Origin: an uncultured Pelagibacteraceae bacterium
GTDB taxonomy: Bacteria; Pseudomonadota; Alphaproteobacteria; Pelagibacterales; Pelagibacteraceae
Direction of reading: 5' to 3'
Assembly (NCBI GenBank): GCA_902594405.1
Contig: CACJMB010000009.1
Location: 1-44,352 of the forward strand
Length of the DNA stretch: 44,352 nucleotides
The notes under the pieces were generated by a model. That model did no database searches. It was given only the letters and a program-made list of their open reading frames with translations, and was not told the DNA's origin. The position numbers and the translations under genes are program-made. Shown piece after piece: positions 1-8,040 of the stretch. Position 1 is the first letter of the stretch, and each line of letters begins with the position of its first letter.

Positions 1-503
1 GCAACATTCTCAGCTGTAACACCCATATGATAATCATTAAATGAATCAAGTAGGCCATCTTTTATCATTGTATCTACTAATTTATTTTCAGAAAATTTTT
101 TATCTTCTCTATAATAAATTGCATGGGTCGCTCGAGACATATTTTCTTGACCACCTGCAATGACTATTTTATTTTCTCCTAAACTTATTGATTGATATCC
201 TGAAACAACAGATCTTAATCCAGATCCACAAACCTGATTAACAATATAAGCAGGTTTAGAAACCGGTACTCCTGCGCTGATCAAAGCCTGTCTAGCAGGG
301 TTTTGACCAAGTCCAGAAGTTAAAACGTGCCCCATAATTACTTCATCAATCTCCTCTAAATCTAGTTTTGATTTATAAATTACCTCTTTAATTGCTATTG
401 ATCCTAATTTTGATGCACTTAGATTTTTTAACGAACCTTTATATCTTCCAATTGGAGTTCTTAGTGCTGAAGTAATAACAACATCGTTAGAATTTTTGCT
501 CAT
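1..503 (-). CDS. acetyl-CoA C-acetyltransferase (thiolase), partial
   Basis: N-terminal 167 codons of a type II biosynthetic/degradative thiolase; the rest lies beyond the left edge. Thiolases of this family condense two acetyl-CoA to acetoacetyl-CoA or run the reverse cleavage. The start ATG is at 503. I read RTPIGRYKGSL near residues 15-25, the nucleophilic cysteine in NQVCGSGLRS (C92), and AGGQENMSRATH further on, which is the usual thiolase signature. Acetoacetyl-CoA synthetase lies about 5 kb away at 5906-7867, so acetoacetyl-CoA could pass between them, but the two genes are not in one operon. The gene diverges from tRNA-Arg. Symbols phaA, atoB or thlA cannot be separated from this fragment. 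Confidence 0.93.
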   Translation of the reverse strand, partial: MSKNSNDVVITSALRTPIGRYKGSLKNLSASKLGSIAIKEVIYKSKLDLEEIDEVIMGHVLTSGLGQNPARQALISAGVPVSKPAYIVNQVCGSGLRSVVSGYQSISLGENKIVIAGGQENMSRATHAIYYREDKKFSENKLVDTMIKDGLLDSFNDYHMGVTAENV

Positions 504-576
504 AAAGTAATTAACATAATATTTTATAAGTTAAATTACATCAAAAACTTTGATATATGGGATATATTATTAAAAA

Positions 577-653
577 GGACCGCTGGCCAAATTGGATAAG
601 GCGCTCGGCTACGAACCGGGAGATTCCAGATTCGAGTTCTGGGCGGTCCACCA
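577..653 (+). tRNA. tRNA-Arg (anticodon ACG)
   Basis: The acceptor stem GGACCGC (577-583) pairs with GCGGTCC (643-649), followed by discriminator A and an encoded CCA (651-653). The anticodon stem CTCGG/CCGGG closes the 7-nt loop CTACGAA, giving anticodon ACG (wobble A, presumably deaminated to inosine), which reads CGN arginine codons. The T arm TTCGAGT is visible. A Shine-Dalgarno-like AAGGAA starts only 2 nt after CCA, so the tRNA and the following ORFs are probably transcribed together. Confidence 0.95.
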
Positions 654-666
654 AAAGGAAATAAAA

Positions 667-765
667 ATGTTTAATTGGATTTTAAAAGCATCTTTACAGA
701 AATCAGTAATTTATTTTTTTATAATTATTTTAATTATTTTATTAATTTTAACTTTTGTATTATAA
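667..765 (+). CDS. putative single-pass membrane microprotein (32 aa)
   Basis: A short ORF of 32 residues beginning MFNWILKASLQKS and then almost entirely I, L, F and V to the stop, which reads as one transmembrane helix with a short, basic N-terminal side. It has a good ribosome binding site (AAGGAA, 6 nt before the ATG). It sits 13 nt behind tRNA-Arg and 6 nt ahead of the PaaI-type thioesterase, on the same strand, so a tRNA-microprotein-thioesterase transcript is plausible. I do not recognise a family. AT-rich DNA easily encodes hydrophobic runs by chance, so the call rests on the RBS and tight spacing. Confidence 0.45.
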   Translation: MFNWILKASLQKSVIYFFIIILIILLILTFVL

Positions 766-771
766 AAAATC

Positions 772-1197
772 ATGAGCAATGAATTTGAGCAAATAAGTAT
801 TAAACCTGGATTCATGAAACACAATGGAGGTGTTTTATTTAGATCTATTTCAGAGAATGAATACGAATTTAAATCTATAATTAATGAAAATCATTTAAAT
901 GCTGCAGGAATAACTCATGGAGGTTATTTGTCTGCTTTAATAGATGCTGGAGCGGGAACAGCAGCACATCGAGCCGCAGATAATGCACCCTGTGTAACTA
1001 TTTCTTTAGATATAAAATTTATAGGTGCTTCAAAAATTGGAGATGAAATTATTGGACATACAAAAATTTTAAAAAAAACAAATACTCTTATCTTTTTATT
1101 TTGTGAGCTAAAGTGCGATGATAAAATAATTACTTCAGCATCTGGGGTATGGAAAATTTTAAAAATAAAGCCCTCTAATTTAGGACCTGGTGGGTAA
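772..1197 (+). CDS. PaaI-family hotdog thioesterase
   Basis: A 141-residue single-domain hotdog-fold protein, a normal length for the PaaI/YdiI acyl-CoA thioesterase family, which hydrolyses acyl- or aryl-CoA thioesters in the cytoplasm. The signature HGGYLSALIDAGAG is at residues 49-62, with the HGG oxyanion turn and the acidic D58 in the place of the catalytic carboxylate of the family. The ATG at 772 follows the 667-765 microprotein by 6 nt. The stop is 2 bp from the stop of the convergent TRAP permease gene. The substrate cannot be told; the nearby thiolase and AacS would suit a CoA-recycling or short acyl-CoA role, which is inference. Confidence 0.88.
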   Translation: MSNEFEQISIKPGFMKHNGGVLFRSISENEYEFKSIINENHLNAAGITHGGYLSALIDAGAGTAAHRAADNAPCVTISLDIKFIGASKIGDEIIGHTKILKKTNTLIFLFCELKCDDKIITSASGVWKILKIKPSNLGPGG

Positions 1198-1199
1198 TT

Positions 1200-3521
1200 T
1201 TACTCTTTTCTTTTTAAGTTAAAATAGCCGAATACTACTAAGAACAGTATTGCTATGGGATAAACAATATTTTTTGATGGTCTGTCTGAATTTTCAATTT
1301 TAAATTCACTTATATAGTCTCCCATTTCAAAACCACTTTTTTTTGCTTCTCCGTTCCATTTCAAATTATCAATAATAATTTTATCATCTTCTTTTAATAA
1401 TGTAATTCCATAGTCCTCTAAAGTAAATTTATCCTCAAAAGTATTTTTAGATATCACAAATAACTTATATCTTTCTCCATATAAACTAGGCCTTGTTATT
1501 TTAATTTGAATTTCTTTTGTTGAGTCTAATTTTATTAAATTAATTTTAGTAATATCTTCATAATTATATTTTGGATAAAATTTATTTAAAACAAAATCAG
1601 GTGACAACAAAGAAATAGAAATAACTAAAAAAATAATTATTTCATACCATTTAAGTTTGTTAACAAACCAGCCTTGAGTGGCTGAAGTAAAAACTAAGAT
1701 TCCAATTAAAGAAGTTATAATTACAATTAATCCATGCCAAATATTTTCAATACCAATAAGTAAAAGTTCATGATTAAATAAGAATACAATCGGCAAAATT
1801 CCTGTTCTTAAACTATACCAAAAAGCTTGCACTCCTGTTCTTAAAGGATCTCCACCAGATATTCCTGCAGCTGCATAAGAGGCAAGTCCCACTGGTGGAG
1901 TTACATCAGCCATTAAGCCAAAATAGAAGACAAATAAATGAACTGCAATTAATGGAAAAATAAAACCTGAGGCATTCCCAACATCCACCAACACGGTCGC
2001 CATTAAAGAAGCAACAACAACATAATTTGCCGTTGTTGGCAAACCCATTCCTAAAAGTAAGCACAAAATAATTGTTAAAAATAATAATATAGTAACGTTA
2101 TCTTTAGCTATAGATTCTATAACTATTATTAAATTAGTACTTAAGCCTGTAGATCCAACTGCACCAACAATAATTCCTGCAGTTGCAATCGCTATACCAA
2201 CAGCAACCATATTTAAAGCACCTTTTTCAAAACCAACTATTGTTTGATTAAACCATTCTTTAAGAGCATCTTTTTTAATTTCATTTTTAATTAACAAATT
2301 TATTAAATTGACTAAAACCAAAGTAATGGTTGCGTAAAAAATTGAATATGAGGCAGTAAATCTTAAATAAACCAAAGTATAAATTAAAACAAAAATTGGT
2401 ATTAAAAAATGTATCCCAGATAAAAAAGTTTTTTTTAAATGAGGAACATCTGCATCATCCATTCCTTTAAGATTTAATTTTAAAGCTTCTAAATGTGAAA
2501 TATAAAATAATGCTATGTAAGAAATAATTGCTGGTAAGAAAGCATGTTTAACTATTTCAAAGTAAGTAACGCCTATAAAACTTGCCATTACAAACGCTGC
2601 CGCGCCCATGACAGGTGGCATGATCTGACCATTTACTGATGAAGAAACCTCGATAGCACCAGCTTTTTCTTTTGAAAAACCAGTTTTTTTCATTATTGGA
2701 ATTGTAAAAGTTCCAGTAGTAACTGTGTTTGCAATTGAAGATCCCGAAATTAATCCAGTCATACCTGAACCTAATATTGCTGCCTTTGCAGGTCCTCCTC
2801 TCATTTTTCCAACCATTGCAAAAGCAAGATCTAAAAAATATTTTCCACCACCAGCAGTTTCTAGCAAAGCGCCAAATAAAACGAATAAGAAAATAAAATC
2901 TACTGATACCCCAATCGGAATTCCAAAAATTGCTTCTTGATCAAGCCACTGAAAACCTACAAGTCTATTTAATGATAAACCGCCGTGTGAAATTATTTCA
3001 GGTGCATATCTTCCGAAATACGAAAACAATAAAAAACAACTGGCAATAATTACCAAAGGTAGACCAATTGCTCTTCTAGTAGCTTCTAACAGAATCAATA
3101 TTCCACATCCTCCTAAGATTAATTCTAATGGAAAATTAAATGTTTCCGTTATTCTAAGATTTAAAAGTACACCCCCTCTTTCAACCAACTGATCATAAAA
3201 AAAATAAATATAAAGACATGATATCGCTCCCATAAAACTGATCAAAACATCAAAAAACGAAATTTTCTTACCCTTTGATATTGGGTAAATTAAAAAGGCT
3301 AAAGTTAAAGCAAAACCTAAATGAATTGCCCTTGCCGGCAATCCCTTAAACATTCCAAAATTTAACATAAATGGAAATGGTGAAGCGTACCAAAGTTGAA
3401 ATAATGACCAAATAATTGCTATTGCTGAAACAATTTTCAAATGAAAACCAGTAATATTTCTAGTTGGTGATAAGTCTTCGCTTATTTTATTTTTAATTTT
3501 ACTGCTGATTGAGTCGCTCAT
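1200..3521 (-). CDS. TRAP transporter fused permease, TAXI type (4TM + 12TM)
   Basis: A 773-residue integral membrane protein combining the small (DctQ-like) and large (DctM-like) TRAP permease subunits, as is usual for TAXI-type systems. It drives substrate import using the sodium or proton gradient. Visible are about 16 hydrophobic segments, the large-subunit stretch SGSSIANTVTTGTFTIP and PPVGLASYAAAGISGGDP, and, after the last main helices, a soluble segment of about 130 residues resembling the DUF3394 tail of TAXI permeases, ending in one more helix. I prefer ATG at 3521 over TTG at 3524. The binding protein gene lies upstream, separated by a strong terminator hairpin (3543-3575). Convergent with the thioesterase (2 bp between stops). 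Confidence 0.93.
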   Translation of the reverse strand: MSDSISSKIKNKISEDLSPTRNITGFHLKIVSAIAIIWSLFQLWYASPFPFMLNFGMFKGLPARAIHLGFALTLAFLIYPISKGKKISFFDVLISFMGAISCLYIYFFYDQLVERGGVLLNLRITETFNFPLELILGGCGILILLEATRRAIGLPLVIIASCFLLFSYFGRYAPEIISHGGLSLNRLVGFQWLDQEAIFGIPIGVSVDFIFLFVLFGALLETAGGGKYFLDLAFAMVGKMRGGPAKAAILGSGMTGLISGSSIANTVTTGTFTIPIMKKTGFSKEKAGAIEVSSSVNGQIMPPVMGAAAFVMASFIGVTYFEIVKHAFLPAIISYIALFYISHLEALKLNLKGMDDADVPHLKKTFLSGIHFLIPIFVLIYTLVYLRFTASYSIFYATITLVLVNLINLLIKNEIKKDALKEWFNQTIVGFEKGALNMVAVGIAIATAGIIVGAVGSTGLSTNLIIVIESIAKDNVTILLFLTIILCLLLGMGLPTTANYVVVASLMATVLVDVGNASGFIFPLIAVHLFVFYFGLMADVTPPVGLASYAAAGISGGDPLRTGVQAFWYSLRTGILPIVFLFNHELLLIGIENIWHGLIVIITSLIGILVFTSATQGWFVNKLKWYEIIIFLVISISLLSPDFVLNKFYPKYNYEDITKINLIKLDSTKEIQIKITRPSLYGERYKLFVISKNTFEDKFTLEDYGITLLKEDDKIIIDNLKWNGEAKKSGFEMGDYISEFKIENSDRPSKNIVYPIAILFLVVFGYFNLKRKE

Positions 3522-3540
3522 CAAAATTATTCATACCATA

Positions 3541-3575
3541 AAAAAAAGGCCCGGTAAAAATCACCAGGCCTTTTT
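3541..3575 (-). terminator. intercistronic intrinsic terminator between TAXI binding protein and permease
   Basis: On the minus strand GGCC-T-GGT, a 7-nt loop, and ACC-G-GGCC form a stem with one internal mismatch, followed by a run of T (3540-3547 read as A on the plus strand) and preceded by AAAAA that extends the stem. It lies 17 nt behind the binding protein stop and about 20 nt ahead of the permease ATG, so it should cut most transcripts after the binding protein gene and let a minority read through. Confidence 0.8.
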
Positions 3576-3592
3576 AATTAATAAAAATTGGA

Positions 3593-4597
3593 TTACATTA
3601 ACCCAGCTTCTTTATAGTATTTTATTGCACCTGGATGTAGTGGAGCAGATAAACCATCTTTAATCATGTTTTTCTTTTCCAAGAAACCAAATGCTGGATG
3701 TTGTTTTTTGAAATCATCAAAATTTTCCATTACAGCTTTTGTAACTAAATAAACAAGCTCTTCAGAAACATCTGCAGAAGTAACAACAGTAGCTTTTACA
3801 CCAAAAGTTGTAGCATCTTTTTTCTGACCTGTATAAGTTCCTTTAGGTATTACTGCCTGTGCATAATAATCTGCACCATCAATTAAACCTTGAACTTCAG
3901 AACCTGTTAAATTAATTGGAGAAGCTTTAGCTGCACAAGTTGCTGCTTGTTCCATGGCACCATTTGGAAATCCAACAGAATAACCAAATGCATCTATTTT
4001 TCCATCACATAGCGCTTTAACTTGTTCAGAAGAAGTAAGCTCAGTTGTTGATTTAAAGAAACTATTATCAACACCCATTGCTTTCATCAGTTCTTCCATA
4101 GTTCCTCTTTGACCTGAACCAGGATTACCGATGTTAACTACTTTTCCTTTTAATCCAGCAAAATCTTTAATTTTTGCTTTTTTTCTAGCCCAAATTTGAA
4201 AAGGCTCATTGTGAACTGAGAAAACTGCTCTTAAATTACTAAATTGTTTTCCTTCCCATTTACTAGATCCATTAACAGCATGATACTGCCAGTCTGATTG
4301 TGCTACACCAAATTGGAATTCTCCAGCTGCTATCTGACCAATGTTGTAGTTAGATCCACCAGTTGATGGAGCAGTACATCTATAAGCTTTAGCTGTACCT
4401 TTTTTTCTTCCATGTTCAGCGCTAATTGCTGATTTGTGAAGCATTTTACATATAGCGTTCCCTGTTTGGAAATATACTCCTGTAGGTCCGCCTGTTCCTA
4501 TCGTAAAGAACTCAGCTGATTTAGCAACAGTTGTCAAAGACAATGATGCAAATAAAATCAGTAAAGCACTTGATAGAGATGTGATTATTTTTTTCAT
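3593..4597 (-). CDS. TAXI-family TRAP transporter solute-binding protein
   Basis: A 334-residue periplasmic binding protein that delivers its ligand to the fused TRAP permease encoded just downstream. A signal peptide is clear: MKKIITS, a hydrophobic core (ALLILFASLSLTTV), and likely cleavage after AKSA near residue 28. The mature protein opens with FFTIGTGGPTGVYFQTG, which is the hallmark of the TAXI (TRAP-associated extracytoplasmic immunogenic) family. A G-rich stretch (GGGGGT) a few bases ahead of the ATG may act as ribosome binding site. The ligand is unknown; glutamate and other carboxylates are known for a few relatives. The neighbouring aminotransferase and acetoacetyl-CoA synthetase might point to an amino or keto acid, which is inference. 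Confidence 0.95.
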   Translation of the reverse strand: MKKIITSLSSALLILFASLSLTTVAKSAEFFTIGTGGPTGVYFQTGNAICKMLHKSAISAEHGRKKGTAKAYRCTAPSTGGSNYNIGQIAAGEFQFGVAQSDWQYHAVNGSSKWEGKQFSNLRAVFSVHNEPFQIWARKKAKIKDFAGLKGKVVNIGNPGSGQRGTMEELMKAMGVDNSFFKSTTELTSSEQVKALCDGKIDAFGYSVGFPNGAMEQAATCAAKASPINLTGSEVQGLIDGADYYAQAVIPKGTYTGQKKDATTFGVKATVVTSADVSEELVYLVTKAVMENFDDFKKQHPAFGFLEKKNMIKDGLSAPLHPGAIKYYKEAGLM

Positions 4598-4678
4598 TAT
4601 TTACCCCCCTATATTTATATGTCGTTATTTTTATAATTTTATTTTAACAAAAAATAATCGTAGGTGTATAGGGTGATT

Positions 4679-5905
4679 TTATAAGGATTCTGACCAATTC
4701 TTTAGTTTATTAACACCTTCTACTACTTTTGGCGCAAACTTATTAATTAAATTTTCATCAATTTTTTTTGTTTCGTCAATATTTTTCATAAACTCTTGTC
4801 CATCAAAATCTGTAAAGCTTAACCTTGCTAACATTTTATCTGGATTAAACCCAAAATCAGAACCTGGTAATAAAGCAACTCCAGTATTATTTAATATATC
4901 CTTACACATTTCTGATGAAGTTTTAAATTTGTTATTTAAAAATTCTGGCATTAAATAAAACCCTCCTTGAGGCTCATTAATCAATACCTTATTTGATTTT
5001 AAATTTAAAAAAACATATTTACCAATTGCACTTAAAATATTTATTGATTTTGCAATATAATTTGAATGATCGTTTTCATAAGCTTTAATCGCTGCATACT
5101 GAATAGGTGCACTCACAGCAGAAAAGGTTTCACTAGCTAATACATTGATCATATTTTTTAAATCGTTCAATTCATCTGGAATTATAAAATAACCAAGTCT
5201 CCATCCCCCTGCACCACACCATTTACTAAGTCCAGTACTAATAATAGTTTTTTCAGGACAATAACTTGAGATAGATTTAAAATTTTTTGAAAATGTTAAT
5301 TCTGAATATATTTCATCTGATAAAATTATAAGATTATACTTTTTGGCAATTTCTGAAATTTCTTCTAATTTGTTACAAACCTGTCCAGAAGGATTGTTCG
5401 GTGAATTTAAAAATAATAAATAATTTTTATCTTTATCTTTTGATATGATTTTCTCAATTTGTGCTCCAGTAGGAAACCAGTTGTTTTCTCTTTCTGTTTG
5501 TAGAATTTGAATTTTATTTCTCCCTAAAATAGCATGAGGTGCATATGAAACCCAACTGGGTGCTGGCAATATAATTTCACCATCAAAAATTACATGCAAT
5601 AAAAACATTAATTCTTTAGAGCCTGGTCCAATAATTACATTGTTTGCTTTGTAGTTATAATTTTTCTTTTTAGATGAATATTTCGCTACAGCTTCCCTTA
5701 ATTCCTCAAGGCCCTGCATAGGTAGATATTTGTTTTGATAGGCATTACTTTTTAATTCTTCTACGACATCCTCAGGTACTTTAAATGGTGATTGTCCAAA
5801 ACCAAATTTAAAGATTTTTTTTCCTTGTTGTTCTAATTGTTTTGAAGTTTCGTTAATTGCAAGAGTAGATGAAGGCTTTAGGTCTTTGACAAGATTTTTT
5901 AACAT
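4679..5905 (-). CDS. PLP-dependent class I/II aminotransferase
   Basis: A 408-residue fold-type I aminotransferase, most like aspartate/aromatic or branched aminotransferases, which swap an amino group between an amino acid and a 2-oxo acid. Motifs seen: NSPNNPSG at 167-174, SDEIY at 196-200 (the D and Y that hold the pyridine ring), the Schiff-base lysine K228 in STGLSKWCG, GGWRLGY at 233-239, and a C-terminal arginine in LARLSF expected to bind the substrate carboxylate. The ATG follows the AacS stop directly (TAAATG), so translation is probably coupled. The 81-nt gap to the binding protein gene, in the same direction, may hold a separate promoter. The exact substrate is not readable. Confidence 0.9.
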   Translation of the reverse strand: MLKNLVKDLKPSSTLAINETSKQLEQQGKKIFKFGFGQSPFKVPEDVVEELKSNAYQNKYLPMQGLEELREAVAKYSSKKKNYNYKANNVIIGPGSKELMFLLHVIFDGEIILPAPSWVSYAPHAILGRNKIQILQTERENNWFPTGAQIEKIISKDKDKNYLLFLNSPNNPSGQVCNKLEEISEIAKKYNLIILSDEIYSELTFSKNFKSISSYCPEKTIISTGLSKWCGAGGWRLGYFIIPDELNDLKNMINVLASETFSAVSAPIQYAAIKAYENDHSNYIAKSINILSAIGKYVFLNLKSNKVLINEPQGGFYLMPEFLNNKFKTSSEMCKDILNNTGVALLPGSDFGFNPDKMLARLSFTDFDGQEFMKNIDETKKIDENLINKFAPKVVEGVNKLKNWSESL

Positions 5906-7867
5906 TTAATTGCTCAATTCTTTTAAATTATTAAATTGTTCAAGAGCTTTGGGATTTGCTAAAGCTTCAATGTTTTTAATTTGACTTCCTTCTATCTTAC
6001 TTTTAACTGCAAGTTCAACTATTTTACCACTTTTTGTTCGAGGTATATCTTTTACAACAATAATTTTACTTGGAACATGTCTAGGAGATGCATTTTTTTT
6101 TATTTGTAATTTAATTTTGTTAATTAATTCTGCTGTTAATGAATAATTTTTGCTCATTACAATAAATAAAACTATTCTAACATCATTATCCCATGATTGT
6201 CCTACAACAATAGACTCTTTTATTTCTTTAAACTTTTCAACTTCTGAATATATCTCTGCTGTTCCAAGTCTTACACCTCCTGGATTTAAGGTGGTATCTG
6301 ATCTTCCATGAATTATATATCCACCACTATTTTTTATCTCTGCGTAATCTCCATGGTGCCATATATTTTTAAATCTATTAAAATAAGCACTCTTAAATTT
6401 AATATTATTTTTATCATTCCAAAACTTTAAAGGCATTGATGGAAAAGGATTTTTACAAACAAGTTCTCCTTTACTATTTTTTAAAGACTTCCCTTTATCA
6501 CTTAAAACATCTACATCTAAAGCCAAACCACTGTTTTGTATTTCTCCTATATTTACTGGCTGATATAAATTTCCTAACACAAAGCACGAAAGAATATCGG
6601 TACCACCAGAAATAGATGACAAGTGCACATTTTTTTTAATATGCTTATAAACATATTTAAAACTTTCTTCTGAAAGAGGTGAGCCAGTTGAACAAATTGT
6701 TCTTAGTTTATTTAGTTTAAATTTATATTTTAATTTTGGTTTAAATTTTCTTAAAGCATCTACGTACTTTGCACTTATTCCAAATAAAGTTATTTTTTCT
6801 CTTTGTGCTATTTTCAAAAGCAAATCAGATGATTTAAACATTGGAGATCCATCAAAAAGAACAATAGATGCCTTCGAAGCTAATGAACTAACCAACCAAT
6901 TCCACATCATCCATCCACATGTGGTAAAATAAAAAACGTTATCATTTTCTTTAATATTGCAATGTAATTGATGTTCCTTCATATGCTGGATTAAAACACC
7001 ACCAGATCGATGACAAATGCATTTAGGTTTTCCAGTAGTTCCACTTGAATATAATATTGCTAACTCTGTTTCAAAATCAAATCTTTTGAAATCAATTTTT
7101 TCAGTATTAGTTTGTATTAATTCATTCCATTTAAATAAATTAATTTTTTTAAATTTATATTTATTTTTAATAAACTTTTTTCCAGGATAGCTACTAATTA
7201 CAACACTTTTAATTGATGGGATTAATTTTAAAATCTCTGGAAGTCTATTTAAAATATCTATTTTTTTTCCATTATAAAAATACTGATCAGTAATGAATAA
7301 AACTTTTGGATTAATTTGAGAAAATCTTTCTATAACACCTTTAGATCCAAAATCGGGACTACAAGAAGACCAAATACCTCCCAAAGAAGTTGTAGCAATG
7401 AATGCTTCAACAGTTTCAATAGTATTTGGCATATATGCAGCTACTCTATCCCCTTTTTTGATATTTATTTTTTTTAGAAACTTTGTAATTTTATTAGTAT
7501 TTAAATTTAATTGTCTCCATGATCTTTCTTCTCTAAATCCATTTTCACTAATAAAGGTTACTGCTTTTTCATTGTTGTTTTTAGATAATAAATTTTCACC
7601 AAAATTTAGTCTGCTACCTGGTAAAAATAAATTTTTATAAAAAGTCTTTGATTTTCTGAAATTTTTATTACTTTTGAATCCCTTTATTTTGCTAAAATCC
7701 CAAAATCTACTCCAAAACTCAGGTGAATTTTTAATACTCCAATTTAATAATTTGTTATAATTTCTATTAAATTTTATTTTTAATTTTTTTGAAATGTGAT
7801 TTTCAAAAGCAAATAAATTTGAATTTTTTTTTACAATTAGAGAAGGTTGCCAAAGTTTTTTACTCAT
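5906..7867 (-). CDS. aacS: acetoacetate-CoA ligase (acetoacetyl-CoA synthetase)
   Basis: A 653-residue acyl-adenylating enzyme that activates acetoacetate with ATP and CoA in the cytosol. It has the N-terminal cap typical of acetyl-/acetoacetyl-CoA synthetases (LWQPS at 5-9), the P-loop YSSGTTGKPK at 273-282, CGWMMWNWLVSSL that recurs in AacS, the HHGDYAEI motif, GGVRLGTAEIY, and the C-terminal catalytic lysine K615 in PRTKSGK. Length and motifs suit AacS better than acetyl-CoA synthetase, which lacks the GVRLGTAEIY form. It is first of the minus-strand group aacS-aminotransferase and diverges from the helicase gene across 173 nt that should contain both promoters. Confidence 0.92.
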   Translation of the reverse strand: MSKKLWQPSLIVKKNSNLFAFENHISKKLKIKFNRNYNKLLNWSIKNSPEFWSRFWDFSKIKGFKSNKNFRKSKTFYKNLFLPGSRLNFGENLLSKNNNEKAVTFISENGFREERSWRQLNLNTNKITKFLKKINIKKGDRVAAYMPNTIETVEAFIATTSLGGIWSSCSPDFGSKGVIERFSQINPKVLFITDQYFYNGKKIDILNRLPEILKLIPSIKSVVISSYPGKKFIKNKYKFKKINLFKWNELIQTNTEKIDFKRFDFETELAILYSSGTTGKPKCICHRSGGVLIQHMKEHQLHCNIKENDNVFYFTTCGWMMWNWLVSSLASKASIVLFDGSPMFKSSDLLLKIAQREKITLFGISAKYVDALRKFKPKLKYKFKLNKLRTICSTGSPLSEESFKYVYKHIKKNVHLSSISGGTDILSCFVLGNLYQPVNIGEIQNSGLALDVDVLSDKGKSLKNSKGELVCKNPFPSMPLKFWNDKNNIKFKSAYFNRFKNIWHHGDYAEIKNSGGYIIHGRSDTTLNPGGVRLGTAEIYSEVEKFKEIKESIVVGQSWDNDVRIVLFIVMSKNYSLTAELINKIKLQIKKNASPRHVPSKIIVVKDIPRTKSGKIVELAVKSKIEGSQIKNIEALANPKALEQFNNLKELSN

Positions 7868-8040
7868 TTTATTAAATTAAATTACTGTTATAGAATTAAT
7901 CTTATTTATGATAATCTCACTAACATTTAAAAGAAAATGAGAACTTTTTACCCTCCGATTCGGTCATGTTTTAGTCTATTTTTGTTCTTTAGCAGTAACA
8001 ATATCTGGTAGGTAAAAAAAAAGAAACACAAAAGATAGAA
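7868..8040. other. divergent intergenic region between aacS and helicase gene
   Basis: 173 nt between two divergent starts, mostly AT, with a compositionally distinct block at 7946-7966 that is about half G+C and contains the small palindrome CCGATTCGG. A possible -10 (TATGATAAT) lies near 7906-7914 for plus-strand transcription. I see no clear -35, known riboswitch or terminator. A 12-codon ORF at 7937-7975 is noted but not called. Confidence 0.4.

Noticed and set aside
7937..7975. 12-codon ORF starting MRTFYPPIRSCF as a leader peptide
   Set aside because: No convincing ribosome binding site, no attenuator hairpin after it and no run of a regulatory amino acid; chance ORFs of this size are common.
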